This document shows, one piece after another, positions 14,662 to 21,126 of a stretch of DNA of 31,208 nucleotides. The first letter of the stretch is position 1, and every line of letters begins with the position of its first letter. Under the pieces are notes generated by a model that worked only from the letters and a program-made list of their open reading frames with translations, was not told where the DNA came from and did no database searches. Origin of the DNA: a virus; IMG/VR virus record IMGVR_UViG_3300034111_000586, positions 1 through 31,208 of that record; one strand, 5' to 3'. Both the position numbers and the translations under genes were made by a program.

Positions 14662-14915
14662 CCAGCGACGACATCATCGAGACCCTGTCGGACCTGAATC
14701 CCGAGGCCCTACTCGCCGACGGATTCGAGCAGGCCCTGGTCGGCTACACGGCCAACTACCACCACCCACACGTCGCCGTGTACAGCGCGAAGAAGTGCAT
14801 CGCGATCCTCGTCAAGCGTGACGGCATGACCGAGGACGAGGCCGAGGAGTTCTTCTCCCTCAACACGCTCGGCGCCTATGTCGGCGAGAGCGGCCCGCTG
14901 TTCGCTTGGATGTGA
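14658..14915 (+). CDS. Small NPEALLADGF-family protein, full length, 85 aa
   Basis: This is the best-preserved of three copies in the window. It has LNPEALLADGFEQALVGY, then HVAVYSAKKCIAILV, then the DGMTEDEAEEFF helix and a C-terminal GAYVGESGPLFAWM. Proteins of this pattern are common in phages, but the function is unknown. The ATG overlaps the previous gene. The truncated copy at 12274 lacks the last third; the copy at 15879 is more diverged. Confidence 0.75.
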   Translation: MTSDDIIETLSDLNPEALLADGFEQALVGYTANYHHPHVAVYSAKKCIAILVKRDGMTEDEAEEFFSLNTLGAYVGESGPLFAWM

Positions 14916-14952
14916 GTCATTCGCGGAGGGGAAACCCGCGAGAGACTGTTTC

Positions 14953-15471
14953 GTGCCTTGGATCGTGTACGAGACCCGCTGCTTGGTCAGCGGAAAAATC
15001 TACATCGGCGTCCACAAGCAGGACGGCGACGAGTTCGACGGATACCTCGGCAGCGGAACGCTGATCACAGCCGCTGTCGAGAAGCACGGACGGGATAACT
15101 TCCGTAGACAGACTCTCTTCGCGTTTGAGTCTGAACGAGATGCCTACGCCAAAGAGGCAGAACTCGTGGGCCGGGAGTGGGTCGATTCGACGTGGACATA
15201 CAACATCAAAGAGGGCGGCATAGGGGGCGTCGGCTTCTCGATGCCAGAGGAGGCTCGCGAGAAAATCCGAGAGTACAGAACGGGAAGGCCGCACAGCGAA
15301 GAGACGAAGGAGAAGATTCGCCAGCATCGGGCCAAGATCGCGTTTCGCCACACTTCGGAGTCTCGGGCAAAGATGTCGGCCTCCAGAAAGGGCATTCCCC
15401 ATTCAGAAGAGCGAAAGCAGAGGATCAGCGATGGCATGAAGCGGTCTTGGCAACTGCGGAGGGCTCCGTAG
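14953..15471 (+). CDS. GIY-YIG homing endonuclease with NUMOD3 repeats
   Basis: A 172-residue free-standing endonuclease. The N-terminal domain has the paired motifs VYETRC and GKIYIGV, with YLGSGTLI, a conserved K-H-G-R-D-N-F and the catalytic-type Glu in AKEAELVG. The C-terminal half has NUMOD3 DNA-binding repeats (GRPHSEETKEKIRQ, GIPHSEERKQRISD). The GTG at 14953 matches the family start best; an ATG at 14878 would overlap the previous gene. GGAGGGG is present but about 21 bases from the GTG, so translation is probably weak. It is a selfish element that likely cuts related phages lacking it. Confidence 0.88.
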   Translation: MPWIVYETRCLVSGKIYIGVHKQDGDEFDGYLGSGTLITAAVEKHGRDNFRRQTLFAFESERDAYAKEAELVGREWVDSTWTYNIKEGGIGGVGFSMPEEAREKIREYRTGRPHSEETKEKIRQHRAKIAFRHTSESRAKMSASRKGIPHSEERKQRISDGMKRSWQLRRAP

Positions 15472-15473
15472 CC

Positions 15474-15764
15474 ATGCCACTAGAGACAACGATCACCAAG
15501 TCCATCGTCAAGTCCGCCAAGGCCAGCGGCTGGTGGACGTTCAAGATCGCCGGAGGTGCGTTCCAGCGGGCCGGTGTTCCGGACTTGCTCTGCATCAAGG
15601 GCGGACGGGCTGTGTTTTTAGAGGTCAAACAGCCTGGCAAGAAGCCGACGCCGCTTCAGCAGCACGTCATGCAAGAGATTCGTGAACAAGGCGGCGCAGT
15701 TGCCGAAGTTGTCACGAGCAAAGAACAAGCCCAGAAGGTGCTAGACGCAGCATGGGAAGCATAA
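15474..15764 (+). CDS. VRR-NUC domain nuclease
   Basis: A 96-residue protein covering little more than the VRR-NUC fold, a PD-(D/E)XK nuclease. It has the opening LETTITKSIVKSAKASGW, the catalytic GVPDLLCI (Asp) and VFLEVKQPGKK (Glu-x-Lys), then a helix with LQQHVMQEIREQG. Stand-alone phage versions are thought to act as structure-specific or Holliday-junction nucleases, often beside helicases. The ATG lies two bases after the homing endonuclease stop, and the end overlaps the next small gene. Confidence 0.9.
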   Translation: MPLETTITKSIVKSAKASGWWTFKIAGGAFQRAGVPDLLCIKGGRAVFLEVKQPGKKPTPLQQHVMQEIREQGGAVAEVVTSKEQAQKVLDAAWEA

Positions 15765-15910
15765 CTTCACGAAAAAACTGGCCTCCAGAGCCAGAGAAGC
15801 CGTCGCCGAAGCCTGTCTACGAGTTGGTTCTCGTGGACGGCGTTTGGCGGAAAGTCCTCAAACCCAAGGGAAGAAGAGATGATCGCCGCCAGAAGGCCGG
15901 AAGACGGTAG
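15752..15910 (+). CDS. Small basic protein, 52 aa
   Basis: A short frame overlapping the end of the VRR-NUC gene and the start of the next one. It begins MGSITSRKNWPPEPEKPSP, has a strand-like VYELVLVDGVWRKVL and ends in a very basic RRDDRRQKAGRR. It fills a gap otherwise left between two coupled genes, which supports it. No family is recognised. The Pro- and Lys-rich start suggests disorder. Probability of being a real gene is moderate. Confidence 0.45.
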   Translation: MGSITSRKNWPPEPEKPSPKPVYELVLVDGVWRKVLKPKGRRDDRRQKAGRR

Positions 15911-16154
15911 CGTGTACCGCGAGTTGCTGATCGTCAACCCAAACGCCCTCGTCGCCAAGGGTATTTCGGAGGCCTACATCGGCCACTCGTCTGGCGCCAG
16001 GCCGGTCGCCGTCTACGACTACGAGACATGCGTCGCAGTTGTCATGGCCGACAAGAGCATGTCCTACGAGCAGGCCGTTGACTATCTCAGCGAACGCATC
16101 GTGCCAGACTTCGTTGGACAAGACTTGCCGATCTTCGTGGTCGCGACGAACTAA
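15879..16154 (+). CDS. Diverged NPEALLADG-family protein, 91 aa
   Basis: This is the third copy of the small family: LLIVNPNALVAKGISEAYIGH, then PVAVYDYETCVAVVM, the SMSYEQAVDYL helix and VGQDLPIFVVATN. Order and spacing match the copy at 14658, but identity is lower, so this is an old duplication or a separate acquisition. Start ATG 15879 follows GGGAAGAAG. There is no membrane or signal segment. Function unknown. Confidence 0.7.
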   Translation: MIAARRPEDGSVYRELLIVNPNALVAKGISEAYIGHSSGARPVAVYDYETCVAVVMADKSMSYEQAVDYLSERIVPDFVGQDLPIFVVATN

Positions 16155-16178
16155 AAAACTCCATTGACACAGAGAAGT

Positions 16179-16586
16179 ATGGAAGCCATAACCACCACCG
16201 TTGGAATGCTCGCAGACCTCGATGCAAGAACGATCGTCGCGAGCCTGACCAAGCACGGAAGCGAGTTTCAGCGAGAGGTTCAAAGTCGACGCGGGTCGAC
16301 GACACCGATCGCGATTGTGCGGGACGGATCATGGAGGATCGTGTCGTGGGCAGCAACGCACGAGTGGCGGTCGCAGCAAACCCTCGAAGGGTTTACGCTC
16401 GACTCGCATCGCCGTCGCGGGCTCTCTCGCGTGGCCGCCGCGATGCTGGTCGCGGACGGCTCGATCAACCCGCAACTGCCGCTGGCTGTGTTCGCGCCGC
16501 ACTGCGTCGAGATTGCACGCAGCGTTGGGTGCCGGGACGTTCGCCTCTACGAACGTCGCGGTGACGGATGGTTCCTAAACTCGTAA
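16179..16586 (+). CDS. GNAT-like acetyltransferase-fold protein, 135 aa
   Basis: The central block TLDSHRRRGLSRVAAAMLVA has the R/Q-x-x-G-x-G/A pattern of GNAT acetyl-CoA binding, and LPLAVFAPHCVEIARSVGC and VRLYERRGDGWF match the end of short GNAT domains. The N-terminal half is variable. The ATG at 16179 has AGAGAAG upstream; a TTG at 16164 is a possible alternative. Substrate unknown. The call rests on pattern, and a few binding residues are weak, so an inactive fold is possible. Confidence 0.55.
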   Translation: MEAITTTVGMLADLDARTIVASLTKHGSEFQREVQSRRGSTTPIAIVRDGSWRIVSWAATHEWRSQQTLEGFTLDSHRRRGLSRVAAAMLVADGSINPQLPLAVFAPHCVEIARSVGCRDVRLYERRGDGWFLNS

Positions 16587-16600
16587 CGTGAGGCATTTGT

Positions 16601-17029
16601 ATGGACACGAGAACCGCGATCTTCATCATCCTGACCATGCTCGCCGCGTCGGCCGCCGCCGCCGAGCCGACCCCGGCCGACGGGACATGCAGCGTCCTCA
16701 CTGCTGGCGAGGCGCAGGTCGTCGAGAAGACTAACGAAGCACGCATCGAGAGCGGGGTGCATGAACTCGTCGTCGACTGCCGCCTCATGTCGTCGGCACG
16801 TCGGCACGCACGACGGATGGCTCGCGAAATGGCGCTGCGGCACAGCAGCGACCGCGTCGCCGAGAACGTCGCCGCCGGTCAGCCGACGGCGGCTGATGCC
16901 GTTGTGGTCTGGCTCGCGTCGCCAGGGCACCGCGCAAACATTCTGAACCATGGCTACCGACGTGTCGGCGTGGCCGGGTTCATCGGACCTGACGGACGAG
17001 CGTACTGGGTGCAGCAGTTCGCTCCGTGA
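16601..17029 (+). CDS. Secreted CAP (SCP/PR1-like) protein
   Basis: A 142-residue protein with a signal peptide (FIILTMLAASAAAAE, cleavage near residue 20-21) and one CAP domain. The conserved pieces are NEARIESGVHELVVD, ARRHARRMA (His69), AENVAAG (Glu88), WLASPGHRANIL (His110) and YWVQQF. The two histidines and the glutamate of the CAP cavity are present. CAP proteins are extracellular; bacterial ones are linked to envelope or spore functions, but the molecular activity is often unclear. One in a phage-like region is unusual. The start has only TGAGG eight bases upstream. Expression of a host-surface modifier is a reasonable inference. Confidence 0.88.
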   Translation: MDTRTAIFIILTMLAASAAAAEPTPADGTCSVLTAGEAQVVEKTNEARIESGVHELVVDCRLMSSARRHARRMAREMALRHSSDRVAENVAAGQPTAADAVVVWLASPGHRANILNHGYRRVGVAGFIGPDGRAYWVQQFAP

Positions 17030-17046
17030 CAAGCCCCTCCGGTGGT

Positions 17047-17087
17047 CCCGCCCGGCGAGCCAGGCTCTGCCGAACTCGCCGGGTGGG
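17047..17087 (+). terminator. Strong hairpin after the CAP gene
   Basis: CCCGCCCGGCGAG (17047-17059) pairs with CTCGCCGGGTGGG (17075-17087), 13 bp with one G-U, around a 15-base loop. There is no T-run after it, so it is a hairpin-only or Rho-assisted terminator, or an mRNA stabiliser. It separates the CAP gene from the helix-turn-helix and glycan genes. Confidence 0.5.
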
Positions 17088-17130
17088 CCATTTGACCGAC
17101 ATCACCCATCAAAGCAAAGGAGAGCCGACG

Positions 17131-17469
17131 ATGATTGACAAGGACAAACTCGCCGAAGTCTGGACGACCATGAAGGTCAACGACATCGCAGAGAAGTACG
17201 AGATGACCGCGCAGTCTGTCTATGCGCTCGCTCGCCGCTGCGGCCTGCCGAGCAGGCTCGACCTCGCCGGATTGAATGACGGCCCCGGCGAGGACGATCC
17301 CACTCCTGAGCAGATCGAAGAGCGGACTAAAGCCATTCGCGAGTCTTGGCCCGACGGTGAACACGAGCGTCGAGCGTCGTATCAGCGTCGTGTTCGCTAC
17401 GAGTTTCCACGCATCGAGACGTCAGCCTTCTTCGGAACGGCCGAGGCTGCGTCGTACTCAAGGATATAG
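17131..17469 (+). CDS. Helix-turn-helix protein upstream of glycan genes
   Basis: The ATG at 17131 has AAAGGAGAG spaced correctly. The N-terminal half has an HTH (VNDIAEKYEMTAQSVYALAR, then RCGLPSR) of the GcrA or sigma-region-4-like kind. A Pro-Asp linker and a helix (EQIEERTKAIRESWPDGEHE) follow. The same layout, in the same order, occurs in the protein at 19609, which lies on the other side of the glycan genes. The two are probably paralogs. A regulator of this block is a reasonable guess, but the target is unknown. Confidence 0.65.
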   Translation: MIDKDKLAEVWTTMKVNDIAEKYEMTAQSVYALARRCGLPSRLDLAGLNDGPGEDDPTPEQIEERTKAIRESWPDGEHERRASYQRRVRYEFPRIETSAFFGTAEAASYSRI

Positions 17470-17472
17470 CCT

Positions 17473-18072
17473 GTGCCCATCGAAGAGACTTGGCTCGTTG
17501 ATCCAGTCGGGTGCGCGATCGCGAAACTCCCTGGGCGAAAACTCGCCCTCGACATCGGCGCAAACCGAGGAGACTGGTCTCGCGAATTGGCTTTTGCGTT
17601 TGATCGCGTGATTGCCGTCGAGCCTGACGAACGGAATCCGCTGGCCCAGAACGTGGCCGGAAACGTCGAGGTCGTGACGGCAGCGGCCTGGAAGTCAGAC
17701 GGCTTCGTGACTCTCTACATGCGGCCGAGCCCAGACCAGAACTCGCTTCTGGAGACGCACCCCATCGGCGCGGGTGAGTGTAGCCCCGCGCCGGTGATCG
17801 AGCATCGCCTCGTGCCGTGCCGAACGCTGGATAGCATCGCCCCTGGTGGGGCTGACTTCGTGAAGATCGACGTGGAGGGAGCCGAGGCCGACATTCTGTC
17901 GGCGTGCAGTCGAGAGGGGAACTGGTCTCGAACACTGTTCGTGGTCGAGTGCCACGACATGTTCGACTCCGTGAAGGCCGAGTTGACGTCGCTCGGCAAG
18001 TCCGTGCTGCGGGTGCCTCACCCGTCGCCCACGGCGCACCCTGGTCACTGTTGGGCAATCGGCACTCCGTGA
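17473..18072 (+). CDS. FkbM-family methyltransferase
   Basis: A 199-residue SAM-dependent methyltransferase. It has motif I LDIGANRGDWS (about 26-36), IAVEPDE (about 47-53), the CRTLDSI block and VKIDVEGAEADIL, all diagnostic of FkbM proteins, which usually methylate sugar hydroxyls. A GTG start at 17473 follows an AAGGAT site just after the previous stop. It overlaps the next gene by four bases. With two glycosyltransferase-like proteins following, it probably methylates a glycan made by this module. Target unknown. Confidence 0.9.
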   Translation: MPIEETWLVDPVGCAIAKLPGRKLALDIGANRGDWSRELAFAFDRVIAVEPDERNPLAQNVAGNVEVVTAAAWKSDGFVTLYMRPSPDQNSLLETHPIGAGECSPAPVIEHRLVPCRTLDSIAPGGADFVKIDVEGAEADILSACSREGNWSRTLFVVECHDMFDSVKAELTSLGKSVLRVPHPSPTAHPGHCWAIGTP

Positions 18073-18734
18073 TTCTACTTTCGCAGTGGTACGAGCCCGC
18101 AAACGCCAGGCGTCGCGATGAACTGGCGTCCGCGAGGGGGCGGAACGAGTCGAGCGGCGTGTTCGAGAAGTGCGCGTACGTAGACGGCACGTCTCAGAAC
18201 TGGACATACGGCGACTTCTTCTCGCTGGCCGCGTCGCGGTTCTCAGGCCGCGTCTGCGTGATCGCCAACACAGACATCGTCTTCGACGACACAGCGAGCC
18301 TGCTTCCGGACCTCTGCCATCGCGGGCGGCTCATTGCCCTGACTCGCTGGGAGTCCTATTCGTCGCCCCGCATGCTCGGGCACTTCGCCGGAGAGCGGTT
18401 CTTCTCGGGGTCGCAGGACGCCTGGGCGTTCGTCGGCGGCGAACTGACGTCTCTCGGCAAGGACGTGCCGCTGGGTCGCATCGGCTGCGACAACTGCATC
18501 GCCGGTGAAGCGTGTCTGGCGGGGTTCGAGGTCGTCAATCCGTCGCTCGACATCGTGTCGCTCCACATTCACGCCAGCGGGGATCGCGGTGAGCAGAGTC
18601 CCGTGTATGGCCGATACGGATACCCGGAACTCTGCTCGTCGTTTCCAAGCGGCCTCGTGCTGTGCCACGACTGGCGGCCCGGCTCCAGCATGAGTCTCGT
18701 GCAAGCATCCTTGGTTGAAACATGCCAACCGTAA
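18069..18734 (+). CDS. Glycosyltransferase-like protein, 221 aa
   Basis: The GTG at 18069 overlaps the FkbM stop and gives an N-terminus MILLSQWYEP that fits this family. A central VCVIANTDIVFDD supplies a D-x-x-x-D-D metal-binding type motif. LIALTRWE, SGSQDAWAF and RIGCDNCIA follow, a pattern I associate with poorly studied bacterial and viral glycosyltransferase-like proteins. No signal peptide or membrane segment, so it acts in the cytoplasm. It is overlapped by the next gene, completing a three-gene glycan cluster. Confidence 0.7.
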   Translation: MILLSQWYEPANARRRDELASARGRNESSGVFEKCAYVDGTSQNWTYGDFFSLAASRFSGRVCVIANTDIVFDDTASLLPDLCHRGRLIALTRWESYSSPRMLGHFAGERFFSGSQDAWAFVGGELTSLGKDVPLGRIGCDNCIAGEACLAGFEVVNPSLDIVSLHIHASGDRGEQSPVYGRYGYPELCSSFPSGLVLCHDWRPGSSMSLVQASLVETCQP

Positions 18735-19630
18735 ATCTGACTAAGTTCGCAGACGAGATCAGACGACACGATCCGGACCTCATCCTGCCTCCCGATCTGG
18801 AGTTCGCCGATGAGTACTGGCGACGTGTGGAGATCGGCCGTCAGTGGGCCAAGCAACGGCGAGTCGCGCTCGTGGCGATCTGTCGCAATGCGATGCCGAT
18901 CCTGCCTCGCACGCTATCGCTCGTGGAGAAGACAGGAGCGATGTTCGCCGACTGGCGGGCGTTCATCTTCGAGAACGACTCGACGGACGGCACGAAGGAC
19001 GTCCTGAAGGCAGCGGCGGGAGGCAAACTCTCCGTGGCGACGACTGACAACGGTCGCCCGCACTTGAACTACACCAAGTCGTCTGATCGGACGATCGCCC
19101 TGGCTGAGTACAGGAACAACTGCCGACTCTGGTGCGAGTCACAATGCCGCGACTACGACTACGCCATCGTGTTTGATACGGACGCCTGGGGCGGCTGGAG
19201 CATCGACGGCGTCGCCAACACGATCGGACACCTCGAAGACGACGAGTACAGGAATGCTTCTGGTATGGGCTCGTACTCGTGGGCGATCTGGGGGCCTCCC
19301 GTGTGGCCGCAGCCGACCGAGTGCCAGTACGACGCCTGGGCGTGCCGGTGGACGTGGTGGCAGGAGCGGCAGAACATGCTCTGGTTCCATCTCTGGCATC
19401 CGCCCGTGGGTTCTCCCCCGGTGCGGATGAACTCGTGCTTCGGGCAACTGGGTGTGTACCGCATGGGGGACTACATCTCCGGCACGTACGCCGGTGGTGA
19501 CTGCGAGCATGTCGCTCACTGGAAGTCCATGGGCGGCGACTGCTATCTCAACCCGTCGCAGCGGGTGGTTTCATTTTGGGTTCCGGAGGAAAGCGTGAAA
19601 GACGAAGCATGCCACGAGGGCCAAACGTAG
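18722..19630 (+). CDS. Glycosyltransferase, GT69/CAP59-like
   Basis: A 302-residue protein with the family layout: VALVAICRNAMPILPRTL, FENDSTDGTKDVL, the acceptor-side R-x-x-x-L-A-x-Y-R-N (RTIALAEYRNN) and the D-x-D in VFDTDAWGGWS. The tryptophan-rich middle (WGPPVWPQP, WTWWQERQN) and CEHVAHW near the end are further landmarks. These resemble CAP59-type mannosyltransferases and phage relatives. It is predicted cytosolic and to add sugars to a glycan or glycoprotein. Translation is coupled to the previous gene by a 13-base overlap. Confidence 0.8.
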   Translation: MPTVNLTKFADEIRRHDPDLILPPDLEFADEYWRRVEIGRQWAKQRRVALVAICRNAMPILPRTLSLVEKTGAMFADWRAFIFENDSTDGTKDVLKAAAGGKLSVATTDNGRPHLNYTKSSDRTIALAEYRNNCRLWCESQCRDYDYAIVFDTDAWGGWSIDGVANTIGHLEDDEYRNASGMGSYSWAIWGPPVWPQPTECQYDAWACRWTWWQERQNMLWFHLWHPPVGSPPVRMNSCFGQLGVYRMGDYISGTYAGGDCEHVAHWKSMGGDCYLNPSQRVVSFWVPEESVKDEACHEGQT

Positions 19631-20028
19631 CCGTCTGTACGGCGACGTTCTCGAAGATGTGGTTGGCAGGGACGCCGACCAGAGTGATTGCCGAGACTCT
19701 GAAAATCTCGGCAGATCGGTGCGACGCGACTCGTCGCCAGTTGGGCCTGCCGCGACGGGAGAGTTGGCACGGCTCCAAGGCAGGGCACCGCAAGGCCTAC
19801 ATTCCCTCCGAGGCGGAAATCCGGCAGAAGTGCCTGGAGTTCCAGGCCGGGTGGAGCGAAGAAGAGCGAGCCCGTCGCCGCGTGGGCTGGAGCCCCGACC
19901 CGAAGCCCGTCGAGATTCGGGTCATCCCTGAGTCGATCGTGCGGGCCAACTACTCGCACCTCGCCGAAGAGAACACCCCCGGCGGATATCTCGAAGAACT
20001 CACCGATCGTGGAACTTCGGGTGATTGA
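19609..20028 (+). CDS. Helix-turn-helix protein, paralog of the one at 17131
   Basis: The ATG at 19609 lies inside the glycosyltransferase end. The N-terminal half reads WLAGTPTRVIAETLKISADR then RRQLGLPRRESW, an HTH aligned with the 17131 protein. EIRQKCLEFQAGWSEEERAR matches the second helix of that protein. A C-terminal extension (VEIRVIPESIVRANYSHL) is specific to this one. A weak ribosome site suggests coupled translation. Together the pair bracket the glycan module. DNA binding is inferred from the HTH. Confidence 0.6.
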   Translation: MPRGPNVAVCTATFSKMWLAGTPTRVIAETLKISADRCDATRRQLGLPRRESWHGSKAGHRKAYIPSEAEIRQKCLEFQAGWSEEERARRRVGWSPDPKPVEIRVIPESIVRANYSHLAEENTPGGYLEELTDRGTSGD

Positions 20029-20081
20029 AGAACTCCGTGTAGCCTGAACTCTGGCTCTGACACACGGAGGTTTTTCAAGCC

Positions 20082-20366
20082 ATGACTGAACCGAATTACG
20101 GCGCCGGTAACGTCTCGATCTGGGAAAAGATTCGCATCCTGCAAGAGTGGTCGCCAGTTGTTACCTACGTGCAGGCTTTTCTGGCCGAGCATGACCCGCA
20201 CGCCAAGTCTCTGATCGTCGCCGACGCCTGCGAGTGGCTCGCTGTGAAGTCCAAGAACACCAAGGTCGACGACGAACTCGTCGATCACGTTACGGCGATC
20301 CTCAAGTCTCCGCAGGGCGAGGCTTTCCTGCGATGGATCGTCGCCAAAGTTGACGGGGGAAATTGA
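20082..20366 (+). CDS. Hypothetical helical protein, 94 aa
   Basis: The ATG at 20082 follows ACACGGAGG, and a 53-base gap before it separates this gene from the HTH gene. The protein is all-helical (IWEKIRILQEWSPVVTYVQA, KSLIVADACEWLAVKS) with no membrane segment. It starts the run of small envelope-directed genes to 23042. I do not recognise it. Confidence 0.65.
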   Translation: MTEPNYGAGNVSIWEKIRILQEWSPVVTYVQAFLAEHDPHAKSLIVADACEWLAVKSKNTKVDDELVDHVTAILKSPQGEAFLRWIVAKVDGGN

Positions 20367-20641
20367 TGTTTGATGTCGAGTTTACTCTTCGCGCCGCTGC
20401 CGTCGTGGCGGCGGTTTTACTTGTGGCGTCCCCAAGCGTGGTGGGAGCAGTTCAAGCACTCCTGGCGTGGCGGCCGGTCTCGTTCAAGGTTCGGTCCTCC
20501 GGGCCTGAGCCGGAGACGACGGACGACGCCCATGTCGTGCTGGAGATTGCCCGTCGCCTCCAGAAGTCTGGCAACGTCGAGGGGGTGCGGCTGTGCAAGA
20601 GCCTCATCGACGTGCTACTCAAGCCGGAGAAGAAGCCATGA
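20366..20641 (+). CDS. Small membrane protein, one N-terminal TM, 91 aa
   Basis: Start ATG 20366 (GGGGGAA upstream) overlaps the previous stop by one base. One membrane segment (RAAAVVAAVLLVASPSVVGA) is followed by a charged cytoplasmic or periplasmic tail with HVVLEIARRLQKSGNVEGVR. The topology would suit a holin- or spanin-like role, but no family match is recognised, and a structural or regulatory membrane role is equally possible. Confidence 0.65.
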   Translation: MFDVEFTLRAAAVVAAVLLVASPSVVGAVQALLAWRPVSFKVRSSGPEPETTDDAHVVLEIARRLQKSGNVEGVRLCKSLIDVLLKPEKKP

Positions 20642-21126
20642 AGCGAGTACGGCTGATTGCGGCCCTTCTTCTGGCTGCGTACGGCGTGTTCGGCATCCCG
20701 TCACTGCCGAAACTCAGTGTTCCGAGCCTGTCGGCGTCGGTTGTCAGGGAGCCCAGCGAGGCCATGAAAAGCACCGTCAAGCCTGTCGTCCGCGCTGTCA
20801 GCAAGATGTCCCCGATCGACCGACTCTGGCTCCAGACTATCTATAGCAACGCGGCGAAGGTCGTGGCCGCCGACGGCATCGTCGAGCCCCAGGCGATCGT
20901 CTCGACCGAGGGCCTGCGGGCGATCCATGTGGCAATCCTCAAGTTCATCTGGCGAGGTATGGCCGAGAATCCGCCGGGCGAGTACGAGGGCCTGAGCGAG
21001 GCGATCGAGGGCGTAGTCGACGAGGTTCTCGGCGAAGACCAACGGTCGCTGACGCCTGAACTCCGGGCGAAGGCCGTCGAGGTCTTCGATGCGATTGCAT
21101 GGGCTGGGCTTGGAAAGGATCAGTGA
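20638..21126 (+). CDS. Exported helical protein, 162 aa
   Basis: ATG 20638 overlaps the previous stop. The N-terminus KRVRLIAALLLAAYGVFGIP is a signal peptide or anchor. The mature part is helical (PIDRLWLQTIYSNAAKVVAA, LRAIHVAILKFIWRGMAENP, GLSEAIEGVVDEVLGEDQ), without cysteines. Its neighbours are a small membrane protein and a papain-like protein, so an envelope role is plausible. I do not recognise the family. Confidence 0.65.
   Translation: MKRVRLIAALLLAAYGVFGIPSLPKLSVPSLSASVVREPSEAMKSTVKPVVRAVSKMSPIDRLWLQTIYSNAAKVVAADGIVEPQAIVSTEGLRAIHVAILKFIWRGMAENPPGEYEGLSEAIEGVVDEVLGEDQRSLTPELRAKAVEVFDAIAWAGLGKDQ

Noticed and set aside
16164-16192. Sigma-70 promoter TTGACA - 17 - CATAAC
   Set aside because: The spacing is good but the -10 would lie after the ATG at 16179, inside the gene it should serve.
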